This document shows positions 10,172 through 18,438 of a stretch of 64,000 nt of DNA, one piece after another. The DNA is taken from NCBI RefSeq assembly GCF_000369525.1, contig NZ_KB850072.1, forward strand, positions 484,147 to 548,146, written 5' to 3'. Numbering within the stretch: position 1 is the first letter of the stretch; each line of letters starts with the position of its first letter. The translations under genes were made by a program, and so were the position numbers. Source of the stretch: Acinetobacter higginsii (GTDB lineage Bacteria; Pseudomonadota; Gammaproteobacteria; Pseudomonadales; Moraxellaceae). A model generated the notes under the pieces. It searched no databases. It saw nothing but the letters and a program-made list of their open reading frames with translations, and was not told the DNA's origin.

Positions 10172-11101
10172 ATGCTAGATCAATTGCGTGCAATGGGGGT
10201 GTTCGCCTGTGTTGTGGAAAAAAGCTCTTTTAGTGGTGCAGCAAGAGACTTAGGAATTACAACCAGCGCAGTCAGTCAACAAATCCGTTCTTTAGAACAA
10301 GAAATGGATGTTACGTTACTCCATCGCTCAACTCGAAAACTCAGTCTCACTGAAGCAGGACAAGCATTCTTTTTAAGTTGCCAAGAAATGTTAGCTGCGG
10401 CTGAACGTGGCAAAATCAGAATCAATGAATTACGGGACGATCTCGTCGGAGATTTACGTATTGCAACTACGCCAGAGTTGGGTGCACTACATGTCATTCC
10501 CGCACTTTCTCATTGGATGTCAGCGCATAAAGGCTTAGCCATCCATTTTGAAGCGGATCACCGTTATATTGATTTAATCGAAGAACGTATTGATATTGCG
10601 ATTCGTATGAGTCTGAAAGTTGATGATCATCAATTAGCAGCTGTACCTTTGGCTCGTGTAGATCAGGTGTTAGTTGCTTCACCAAGTTATCTCAATCAAG
10701 CTCAGCCGATTACTCGTCCTGAAGATTTACGTCACCATGAATTACTGCCAATCACGTTAATGCAAGGCTATCAACATTTTGCATTCCGTCATGGTACCAG
10801 TGGTGAAGTTGTCAATGTGGATATGAAATCACGTTTAGGTACGAATAATGTCTTTGTCGCAAAATCACTATGCCAACAAGGGCATGGCGTAGCACGTATT
10901 TTGTATATGGATATTCAAAAAGAATTGATTAATGGTTCTTTAGTTGAGGTATTACCCGATTGGCAATTGCCAGCGTATACCTTGCATGCTTTAACCTCTA
11001 AGCGTGAGCAATACCCAATGAAAGTACATCGTTGTATTGATGCGCTGAAGCAATATTTTGCTCAACTTCCTGGTGGGCGTTCCTTGCAGGGCGTAGCCTA
11101 A
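10172..11101 (+). CDS. LysR-family transcriptional regulator
   Basis: The 309-aa protein starts with the LysR winged helix (MLDQLRAMGVFACVVEKSSF, then SAVSQQIRSLEQEMDVTLLHRSTRKLSLTEAG). The C-terminal substrate-binding domain follows, with IATTPELGALHVIP at its start. The AARDLGITTSAVSQQI helix is close to the CrgA-type branch of LysR proteins. It is followed by a strong terminator and a convergent protease gene, so no obvious target is next to it. Inducer unknown. Confidence 0.9.
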   Translation: MLDQLRAMGVFACVVEKSSFSGAARDLGITTSAVSQQIRSLEQEMDVTLLHRSTRKLSLTEAGQAFFLSCQEMLAAAERGKIRINELRDDLVGDLRIATTPELGALHVIPALSHWMSAHKGLAIHFEADHRYIDLIEERIDIAIRMSLKVDDHQLAAVPLARVDQVLVASPSYLNQAQPITRPEDLRHHELLPITLMQGYQHFAFRHGTSGEVVNVDMKSRLGTNNVFVAKSLCQQGHGVARILYMDIQKELINGSLVEVLPDWQLPAYTLHALTSKREQYPMKVHRCIDALKQYFAQLPGGRSLQGVA

Positions 11102-11105
11102 TAAA

Positions 11106-11138
11106 AAAAGCCATGTTCCGTCAGGAACATGGCTTTTC
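11106..11138. terminator. Strong terminator between lysR and the Lon-like protease
   Basis: AAAAGCCATGTTCC and GGAACATGGCTTTT form a stem of about 13 bp with a GTCA loop, with T and A runs on both sides. It serves convergent genes. Confidence 0.85.
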
Positions 11139-11146
11139 CTTTAGCT

Positions 11147-13777
11147 CTATTTTCGTTTCTTTTTGCTGAGTGGTTTTAAGCTCTTTGCTTCAACAGCTGT
11201 TTCTTCAGAAGTTTTCGCCGTAACTTCATCCTTCTTGGTTTTTTTTCGCTTCTTCTTTTTCTTTGGTTCCTCGTCTTCAACGGCTTCGCCATCCTCGATC
11301 GCTTGCCAATATTCAAGTTGCTCCATCACCGCAGCATAGATCGAGTTTTTGCTATAGCGACCTTTTTTATCAAGGGTTCCGACTGGGCGTGCCATTAAAA
11401 TTTCTAAAGCTTGATCAATGGTATCAATCGCATGAACATGGAATTGTCCTGCTTGGACAGCATCGCTTACATCCTGACGTAACATCAAGTGCTGCATATT
11501 TTGACGTGGGATAATGACACCTTGTTTGCCAGTTAAGCCTTGCAATTTACAAGCGTCATAGAAGCCTTCAATTTTGGCATTGACACCACCAATTGGCTGT
11601 ACTTGACCCAACTGGTTCATCGAGCCTGTGATTGCCCAAGACTGATCAATTGGAATTTGGCAGATCGCAGAGATAAGCGCTGAAAGTTCTGCAACCGTAG
11701 CACTATCACCATCGACTTGCCCATAGCTCTGTTCAAACGCTAATGCAGCAGAGAAGTGTAAAATTTGCTCACGACCAAAATGAGCTTTTAAGAAGCTCGA
11801 CATCAGTAAGACGCCTTTGGCATGCAGTGAACCACCGAGTTCTACACTACGCTCAATATCGAGGATATCACCGCCACCTTGATACACAGATGCGGTCAGA
11901 CGAGAAGGTAGACCAAACTCAACATCAGCATAGTGAATCACAGAGAGGGCATTGATCTGACCAAGACGATGTCCTGAAGTCTCAATCAGCTGTGTTCCAC
12001 GAGACAGGTCTTGCCAATACAATTCACGTAAATAGCCTAAGCGGTATTGACGATGATGTAAGGCCTGATTAACGTGCTGATCAGTGACGATCTTGTCATC
12101 CGCTTTAAAAGCATGATGATGCGCTTCACGAATTAAATCACCCAGCGTTGAGGCATGGAGTGATAGTGAACTTTGATCTTCGGCTTGGCGACTTGAATCG
12201 GTCAGTAAAGCTGCGAGCGCAGAGCGATCAAATGGAAGGAGCTTGTCAGCTTGTACATAATCGGCAATCAACTGCATGTACGCTTGTTCGTTACTGTCAT
12301 TACGTTGTAATGTATCGGTAAAGTCAGCACGGATTTTAAAGACACTGCCTAGCTCTGGCTCAACTTCCAGAATTTCATAATAAATTTCAGGTTCGGCCAA
12401 TAAAATGACTTTAATATCAAGCGGAACTGAAGCTGGCTCAATTGAAATACTCCCTGTTAAGGTCAGCATGTGTTCGAGTGATGAGAGCTTAAGTTGTCCT
12501 GATTTTAAGGCACGCTTTAAACCTTGCCATGCATACGGCTGCTCAAGCAATTGTTCAGCTTCAAGCATGAGAAAGCCGCCATTGGCTTGATGCAACGAGC
12601 CAGGACGAATCAAAGTGAAGTCAGTCGTGATCGTACCATTATGTGTGAGTTGCTCAACATGACCCAATAAGTTGTAGTGGGTTGGAAAGTCTTCAAAAAT
12701 AACGGGAGCACCGCTATTCGGTTTATTGGCAACAATCACATTGGCTTGATAACGTGACGGGACACGATTAAATAAGGCAGGGGTAAAGTCATCTTCTTCT
12801 TGCTCTAAGATCAGCTCAACATTGTCAATAATGTCTTCAGCATAGTGTTTTAGGAACAAATCTAAGCCTTTCACCTCTTTATTTTTATTTAAGATGGACT
12901 CAATGCGTGGCATGACCACTTGCGTCGCAATATCTCGATTGAGGCTCGAAACTTGATCGCGTGCATCATCTTCTAAATCACCTAGATGTAAACCTAAGCG
13001 CTCTAGCTTTTTCTCCATATAACGAATATTAGAATTAATTTCTGTGCGTTCTTTGGTTGGGAGTGCATTGAGCTCATTCTGCGTTAATTCATGATATTCA
13101 TCATTTCGTAACTGCATTGCTATAAAGACATGTTTGTCATTGCGAGAAACTAATTTTAAATCGAGTTCTTCGCCTTCTTTAGTGAGTTCAACCAAAGCTT
13201 GCTGTTGTACATCTCCGGTATCTTGACGAATACGCTCAATACGGTTGTGATAGCTTTCTGCACTAAAACGGCGTTCCAATTGTTTCAAAATGATTTGCCA
13301 TGCTTGTTGCAATGTATTTTGAAATTTGGTGCCTTGTCCAGCAGGAAAGTGCAGCGCGATTGGTTGTCTTGGATTTTTGAAATTGTTTACGTAGACCCAA
13401 TCATTTGGTGTCGGCATGGTTTTGGCGTGTTGCTGCAGCAAACGCTTGATCATGGTACGTTTACCCAATCCTGCCGTGCCAACAGCAAAAATATTATATC
13501 CTGAGTAGGGTAATGAAATACCAGCTTCAACAGAGGCACGTGCGCGATCTTGCCCTAAAAAATTATTGAGCGGCTTGATGCGTTTGGTCGAACTTGGTAT
13601 TTCAGCTAGGTCTGGAATATGAGTGAGTTGGTCTGCACGTAGTGCGGTTTTAATCAGTGTTGCTTGTATGTCCGTCTGGTCAAATGCGCTTGGTAAAGAG
13701 TTTATATTTGCGGTGATAGTGTTTGTTGGTGTTAATGATAAAGTTGTTGCAGTCATTTGATCGAGTTTTTGGGTCAC
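11147..13777 (-). CDS. Lon-family ATP-dependent protease (LonB/YcbZ-like)
   Basis: This 876-aa protein pairs an AAA+ domain with a C-terminal Lon protease domain. A P-loop-like GTAGLGKR lies at residues 100-107, and QANGGFLMLEAEQLLEQPYAW is the Walker B region. The Ser-Lys dyad is in VDGDSATVAEL (Ser near 690) and GGVNAKIEGFYDAC (Lys near 733). There is no N-terminal LON substrate domain, as in the YcbZ-type branch. A Lys-rich tail (PKKKKKRKKTKK) closes the protein. It reads alone, divergent from ampG. Confidence 0.88.
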   Translation of the reverse strand: MTQKLDQMTATTLSLTPTNTITANINSLPSAFDQTDIQATLIKTALRADQLTHIPDLAEIPSSTKRIKPLNNFLGQDRARASVEAGISLPYSGYNIFAVGTAGLGKRTMIKRLLQQHAKTMPTPNDWVYVNNFKNPRQPIALHFPAGQGTKFQNTLQQAWQIILKQLERRFSAESYHNRIERIRQDTGDVQQQALVELTKEGEELDLKLVSRNDKHVFIAMQLRNDEYHELTQNELNALPTKERTEINSNIRYMEKKLERLGLHLGDLEDDARDQVSSLNRDIATQVVMPRIESILNKNKEVKGLDLFLKHYAEDIIDNVELILEQEEDDFTPALFNRVPSRYQANVIVANKPNSGAPVIFEDFPTHYNLLGHVEQLTHNGTITTDFTLIRPGSLHQANGGFLMLEAEQLLEQPYAWQGLKRALKSGQLKLSSLEHMLTLTGSISIEPASVPLDIKVILLAEPEIYYEILEVEPELGSVFKIRADFTDTLQRNDSNEQAYMQLIADYVQADKLLPFDRSALAALLTDSSRQAEDQSSLSLHASTLGDLIREAHHHAFKADDKIVTDQHVNQALHHRQYRLGYLRELYWQDLSRGTQLIETSGHRLGQINALSVIHYADVEFGLPSRLTASVYQGGGDILDIERSVELGGSLHAKGVLLMSSFLKAHFGREQILHFSAALAFEQSYGQVDGDSATVAELSALISAICQIPIDQSWAITGSMNQLGQVQPIGGVNAKIEGFYDACKLQGLTGKQGVIIPRQNMQHLMLRQDVSDAVQAGQFHVHAIDTIDQALEILMARPVGTLDKKGRYSKNSIYAAVMEQLEYWQAIEDGEAVEDEEPKKKKKRKKTKKDEVTAKTSEETAVEAKSLKPLSKKKRK

Positions 13778-13963
13778 TGTTGCTATCCAACAAATAAACT
13801 AAAGTTGAGTAATTAAAGGTATACAGTTTTAGCCCTAAAGATCAAGCGAACTTGTGTTTTTTATCGACAAAACAAAAGAATGATTGCATAAAGCAACTTG
13901 CAAGCAAGGGCAAGAAACGATTGAATAAGCACATTCACGCATGTTCATGGAAAATAATAACCA

Positions 13964-16138
13964 ATGACAACTCAAGCCTCTGGTTGGGCATCGGCATTTA
14001 AAGCATTTTTAGATCGCCGTGCTCTGATTATGTTATTTCTTGGTTTCTCCGCAGGGATTCCAATTTTATTGATTTTTTCTAGCTTGTCGTTATGGCTAGG
14101 TGAGGCTGGTATTGATAAAAGTGCGGTCACTTTTTTTAGTTGGGCCGCCTTGGGTTATTCCTTTAAATTTGTTTGGGCACCGTTAATTGATGAATTACCC
14201 GTCCCATTTTTAACCAAGAGTTTAGGTCGTCGCCGTGCTTGGTTGCTCATTGCACAATGTTTAATTATCTGTGCAATTTGTATTATGGCTTTTTCAGATC
14301 CTGCGCTTGGTCAAAGCTATTTAATCCAAATGGCATTTGGTGCAGTATTACTGGGTTTCTCAGCTGCAACACAAGATATTGTGATTGACGCTTACCGTAT
14401 TGAGTTAGCTGAAACTGAAATGCAAACTGTGTTGGCTTCAACATACAATGCGGGCTATCGTATTGGGATGATTGTTGCTGGTGCAGGAGCGTTATTCCTA
14501 GCAGCCTATTTGGGAACGGCCAAAGGTAATTATATCTACGAAGCTTGGAAATATACCTATTTAACCATGGCCGCAGTGATGGTGGTGGGTATTATCACCA
14601 CCTTATGTGTTCGTGAACCGCAAGTGAATCGCGTTTATAAGCATTATAAAACCACGGATTATTACCGTTTGGTGTTTGTGTTTTTTATCGCGGTTGCAAC
14701 TTTTGTGGTGAGCTATATTTATTCAGGTAACGTTACTGAAGCCATTGCCAAGGCAGCAGCAATTAAAGACACCGCTGCATTATTTGGTTTAGAAGCGCTG
14801 CGCTTTTTAACTGCAACCGCAACTGCCTTATTGATCGGTTTTGGGCTGGTTAAAATGGGTGTTGTCAATCAGCAAATGGCGAAAGAAACATGGGTTGCCC
14901 CGATTCTGGATTTCTTTAAGCGCTATGGCGTTAAACTGGCATTGGTTTTATTACTGTTAATTGGTTTCTTTCGTATCTCTGACATTATTGCAGGGGTGAT
15001 TTCAAATGTGTTCTATCAAGATCTAAACTTTAGTAAAGAGCAGATTGCTGAAGCAGTCAAAATTTATGGTGTAATATTTAGTTTGGTCGGTGGCTTCTTA
15101 GGTGGCCTGTTGGCGCAACGTATGAACATTATGAAACTCATGTTCGTTGGTGCGGTATTGGCAAGCTCAACCAATTTGATCTTTATCGGTTTAGTTAAAT
15201 CTGGCAAGCCATTGGATCAGGTTGAAGTCCAAGTGGGCGCTCAGCATTATCAAGTGCAGACCGATGAGGTGGGATATTGGAAGTTACAAGTTCCAAATGA
15301 AGTATTAGCTAAAGCAAATACGGTTCAGGTCAGTACTCAATATCAAAACCAAGCAGACTCGAAGGCTCAGTTTGAAGTTTCTTATCTGGTGAATGCGCAA
15401 CACGCCCAGATTCAACTGCTACCAATGAGTGGTGATGATCAACTCACGCCGAAAGAGTTAAAACAAAGTCTGGTAATCAAAGGTCAGTTAGCCGGTGTAA
15501 AAGCTGAGCAACTCAATGCAGAAAGTCCTGTTGTTTTAACATTAGATGGGCAGGAATTTGTAGCGAAAGTGGATCAAAATGGCTTATTCACAGGCGTGAT
15601 TGATGGCAAAATTTTGCAAGCATCACCGACCAAGACCATTACGGCTTTGGCTAATTTAACCAACAATACGGGCAGTGAATTGTTGGCAACCAGACAATAT
15701 CGCGTCGATACGGCATCTCATGCAGAGACGGATTTAAATGTGGATATTCAACCGATTACTGTGGTTGATCCAGCTCAATCAGGTATGGTTGAATTGTCTG
15801 GTAAGGTGATTAAAAGTTATAGCTCGTTATGGTTATATTTTGCCATTATTGTCGATAATTTAGCCTCAGGTTTAGCTGGTGCGGCATTTATTGCCTTTTT
15901 ATCGAGTTTAACCAGCGTATCATTTACCGCAGTTCAATATGCGATTTTCAGTTCATTAATGACTTTAACACCAAAATTATTGGGCGGTTATTCAGGAACG
16001 ATTGTCAGCAATATTGGTTATCCGAATTTCTTTTTAATGACGACTTTAATTGGTATTCCAATTTTAGTTTTAGTGGTATGGGTTGCGAAACTGTTGCGCG
16101 ATCATGAAAACCAAACAACTCAACAGACAGGTGAATAA
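13964..16138 (+). CDS. ampG: AmpG-type MFS permease with inserted Ig-like region
   Basis: AmpG imports anhydro-muropeptides for cell-wall recycling. The N-terminal half fits AmpG ([37 protein letters not shown], then LGRRRAWLL and [13 protein letters not shown]). The protein is 724 aa against about 490-595 in well-known homologues. The excess is a hydrophilic stretch at about residues 413-614 with two beta-rich repeats: [20 protein letters not shown] and [20 protein letters not shown], each ending in a Tyr/Val strand. Membrane segments resume at [17 protein letters not shown]. It ends 2 bp before gloA. Confidence 0.82.
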   Translation: MTTQASGWASAFKAFLDRRALIMLFLGFSAGIPILLIFSSLSLWLGEAGIDKSAVTFFSWAALGYSFKFVWAPLIDELPVPFLTKSLGRRRAWLLIAQCLIICAICIMAFSDPALGQSYLIQMAFGAVLLGFSAATQDIVIDAYRIELAETEMQTVLASTYNAGYRIGMIVAGAGALFLAAYLGTAKGNYIYEAWKYTYLTMAAVMVVGIITTLCVREPQVNRVYKHYKTTDYYRLVFVFFIAVATFVVSYIYSGNVTEAIAKAAAIKDTAALFGLEALRFLTATATALLIGFGLVKMGVVNQQMAKETWVAPILDFFKRYGVKLALVLLLLIGFFRISDIIAGVISNVFYQDLNFSKEQIAEAVKIYGVIFSLVGGFLGGLLAQRMNIMKLMFVGAVLASSTNLIFIGLVKSGKPLDQVEVQVGAQHYQVQTDEVGYWKLQVPNEVLAKANTVQVSTQYQNQADSKAQFEVSYLVNAQHAQIQLLPMSGDDQLTPKELKQSLVIKGQLAGVKAEQLNAESPVVLTLDGQEFVAKVDQNGLFTGVIDGKILQASPTKTITALANLTNNTGSELLATRQYRVDTASHAETDLNVDIQPITVVDPAQSGMVELSGKVIKSYSSLWLYFAIIVDNLASGLAGAAFIAFLSSLTSVSFTAVQYAIFSSLMTLTPKLLGGYSGTIVSNIGYPNFFLMTTLIGIPILVLVVWVAKLLRDHENQTTQQTGE

Positions 16139-16140
16139 CT

Positions 16141-16542
16141 ATGCGCATGTTACATACGATGCTACGAGTAGGTAATTTAGAACAATCTTTGAAGTTCTAC
16201 ACTGAGGTACTTGGTATGAAATTGCTACGCCAACGTGATTACGAAGAAGGGCGTTTTACCTTGGCTTTTGTTGGCTACGGCGATGAAGAAAACAATACTG
16301 TGCTTGAGCTCACGCATAACTGGGATACAGCCAGCTATGATTTAGGTAATGCTTATGGTCATATCGCTATTGGTGTAGATGATGCTTATAAAGCATGTGA
16401 AGAAATCAAAGCACGTGGTGGAAAAGTCGTACGTGAAGCGGGTCCAATGAAAGGTGGTGTTACAGTGATTGCCTTTGTTGAAGATCCAGATGGTTATAAA
16501 GTTGAATTGATTCAACAGGATCAAAACGCACGTAATAACTAG
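16141..16542 (+). CDS. gloA: Lactoylglutathione lyase (glyoxalase I)
   Basis: Glyoxalase I turns the methylglyoxal-glutathione adduct into lactoylglutathione. The 133-aa product matches GloA throughout: [38 protein letters not shown] and [15 protein letters not shown]. The metal ligands would be His5, a Glu in TVLELTHNW, His in YGHIAI and Glu in VELIQ. It follows ampG by 2 bp, so translation is probably coupled. The stop codon TAG lies exactly on the junction with a MITE-like element that begins at 16542. Confidence 0.96.
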   Translation: MRMLHTMLRVGNLEQSLKFYTEVLGMKLLRQRDYEEGRFTLAFVGYGDEENNTVLELTHNWDTASYDLGNAYGHIAIGVDDAYKACEEIKARGGKVVREAGPMKGGVTVIAFVEDPDGYKVELIQQDQNARNN

Positions 16543-16820
16543 GGTCTGTTGACATTTCACTTTACGAGCTATAGCTCTCATTGCGACAGAGGATGTTTTT
16601 TAGACGGTGCAAGGCTGGTTTTGTGAAACCTAGTTATTCTAGGTAAGCAAGATCTAACACACTAGTGGCAAAAAACATTCCTGTCCCGTAGGGTTATGGC
16701 TAAAACTTCCATAAACCGCGTTATGAAACTTGACAAGGGAATGCCATTGCCAGCGTTTCATGCCTTGTTTATGTCATTTTAGCCGATAACGCAAGGCATG
16801 GCTGAAATATCAATAGACCC
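16542..16820 (+). repeat. MITE-like repeat, copy B (279 bp)
   Basis: The left end GGGTCTGTTGACATTTCA and the right end (reverse complement GGGTCTATTGATATTTCA) form terminal inverted repeats with two mismatches. The interior has GCGACAGAGGA, AGTTATTCTA, CCTGTCCCGTAGGGTTATGG and the GAAACTTGACAAGGG core, all of which recur in copy C in reverse orientation. No ORF is present. A TA precedes the left end, the third base of the gloA stop being the first G of the element. Confidence 0.8.
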
Positions 16821-16878
16821 TCTCTTTGGTCTATTGGGTCCAAGATTTCTAATCTAAAGCCCTAGCTTTATTTATTCA

Positions 16879-16932
16879 GCCCAGTATGATGGTGCGATCA
16901 AATGATCAACAACATCATATTGGGCTTTTTAG
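16879..16932 (+). terminator. Terminator after the ampG-gloA unit
   Basis: GCCCAGTATGATG and CATCATATTGGGC pair over 13 bp and are followed by five T. It ends the ampG-gloA transcript beyond the inserted repeat. Confidence 0.75.
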
Positions 16933-16958
16933 TTTTAGTGAGTAGATAGGGATAAGTT

Positions 16959-17927
16959 ATGTTGAAGCAACTGGCAGTGGACCGCTTTACAATATTATTA
17001 ATCGCAATGGTAGTACTGGCGACTTTTTTACCCGTCTCAGGTCAGATTGCACATTATTTTAATATTTTAACCACGGTCGCAATTGCAGTGCTGTTCTTTT
17101 TACATGGCGCTAAGTTATCACGTGAAGCCGTGGTTGAAGGGATGCTGCATTGGAAAATGCATGCTTTGGTGTTTGCTTTTACGTTTGTGATTTTTCCTGC
17201 GATTGGATTGCTGGCTAAACCTGTGTTGGAACCTCTACTGGGGCAGCAGTTGTATTGGGGTTTCTTATTTATGTGCTTTTTGCCATCAACAGTACAATCC
17301 TCTATTGCATTTACTTCGATGGCTAAGGGTAATGTGGCAGCCGCTGTATGTAGCGCATCCTTCTCCAATATTATCGGGATGTTTATTACCCCGATTTTGG
17401 TGAGCTATTTTATTTTGGGACAAAGCCAACATGGTTTTGATCCGACCACATCAATTATTCAAATCACCTTGTTACTACTGGTGCCTTTTATTTTAGGGCA
17501 ATTATTACGTCCGTATGTTTTTCCATATATGGTCAAAGTACCTAGTATCGTCAAAGCGTTTGATCAGGGATCGATCTTAATGGTGGTTTATGGGGCATTC
17601 AGTAGTGCTGTAGTAGCAGGTTTATGGCATCAGGTCAGTGGTTTAACCTTGTTGTATCTGGTACTTGCGTGTTCGGTATTATTGACTCTCGTGATGTTGC
17701 TTGCGTTGTATGTACCTAAGTGGTTAGGTTTTAATCATGCTGATCAAGTGACGATCTTCTTCTGTAGCTCCAAGAAAACCTTAGCGAGCGGTGTACCCAT
17801 GGCTCAAATCCTGTTCATCGGGCAGCCTTTAGGTATGATCGTACTGCCAATTATGATTTTCCATCAAATTCAGTTGATGGTTTGTGGGGTGATTGCGAAT
17901 CGTTGGTCAAAATCAAATCAGGAATAG
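16959..17927 (+). CDS. Bile acid:sodium symporter-like (SBF/YfeH) transporter
   Basis: The 322-aa product has about nine or ten membrane segments. It has the SBF-like features FFLHGAKLSREAVVEG near residue 45, LPSTVQSSIAFTSMAKGN near 110, and FFCSSKKTLASGVPMAQILF near 265, which fit the YfeH branch rather than true bile-acid transporters. The natural substrate is not known. It stands alone between a terminator and rpmE, with a good GGGATAAGTT upstream of the ATG. Confidence 0.85.
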   Translation: MLKQLAVDRFTILLIAMVVLATFLPVSGQIAHYFNILTTVAIAVLFFLHGAKLSREAVVEGMLHWKMHALVFAFTFVIFPAIGLLAKPVLEPLLGQQLYWGFLFMCFLPSTVQSSIAFTSMAKGNVAAAVCSASFSNIIGMFITPILVSYFILGQSQHGFDPTTSIIQITLLLLVPFILGQLLRPYVFPYMVKVPSIVKAFDQGSILMVVYGAFSSAVVAGLWHQVSGLTLLYLVLACSVLLTLVMLLALYVPKWLGFNHADQVTIFFCSSKKTLASGVPMAQILFIGQPLGMIVLPIMIFHQIQLMVCGVIANRWSKSNQE

Positions 17928-18126
17928 TTCGCAAAATTTAATTTTTTGGCGTATAATCTTCGGCACTTGTTGGCTTTGCTCTGACCTTTAGAGTCTCGGT
18001 GAGTCAAAAGAAATGGTCTGTTGTGGTGTTGATCTGCAAGTGTGAAAACACTTTGCTTTCCTCAAATTGAGAGTGATCAATTGCGATAACAGCTTAAGCC
18101 TTTCTTACTAAATAGGAGCATCGACC

Positions 18127-18351
18127 ATGCGCGCCGATATTCACCCTAAATATGAAAACTTAGTTGCTACTTGTTCATGTGGTAACGTAATCGAAACTCG
18201 TTCTGCTCTTGGTAAAGAAACAATTTACCTTGACGTATGTTCAGCTTGCCACCCATTCTATACTGGTAAACAAAAGAATGTGGACACTGGCGGTCGTATC
18301 GACAAATTCAAACAACGTTTCTCTGGTATGTCACGTTCTGTCAAACGTTAA
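18127..18351 (+). CDS. rpmE: Ribosomal protein bL31, zinc-binding form
   Basis: The 74-aa protein starts [13 protein letters not shown] and has four zinc cysteines: C16 and C18 in ATCSCGN and C38 and C41 in [10 protein letters not shown]. That makes it the C+ (RpmE) type rather than the Zn-free YkgM paralogue. The typical [24 protein letters not shown] follows. It sits on the outside of the 50S subunit, bridging to the 30S head. A ribosome binding site AGGAG lies 6 bp before the ATG, and a terminator follows. Confidence 0.97.
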   Translation: MRADIHPKYENLVATCSCGNVIETRSALGKETIYLDVCSACHPFYTGKQKNVDTGGRIDKFKQRFSGMSRSVKR

Positions 18352-18362
18352 TATCAAGAAAG

Positions 18363-18391
18363 AAAAAACGGGCGATATGCCCGTTTTTTTG
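18363..18391 (+). terminator. Terminator after rpmE
   Basis: AACGGGC and GCCCGTT flank a GATAT loop, with six or more T after it. It follows the rpmE stop by about 12 bp. Confidence 0.85.
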
Positions 18392-18438
18392 TGCCTATAT
18401 TTTATCGATAATGTATATAGACAGTGGTGTACAAGACC

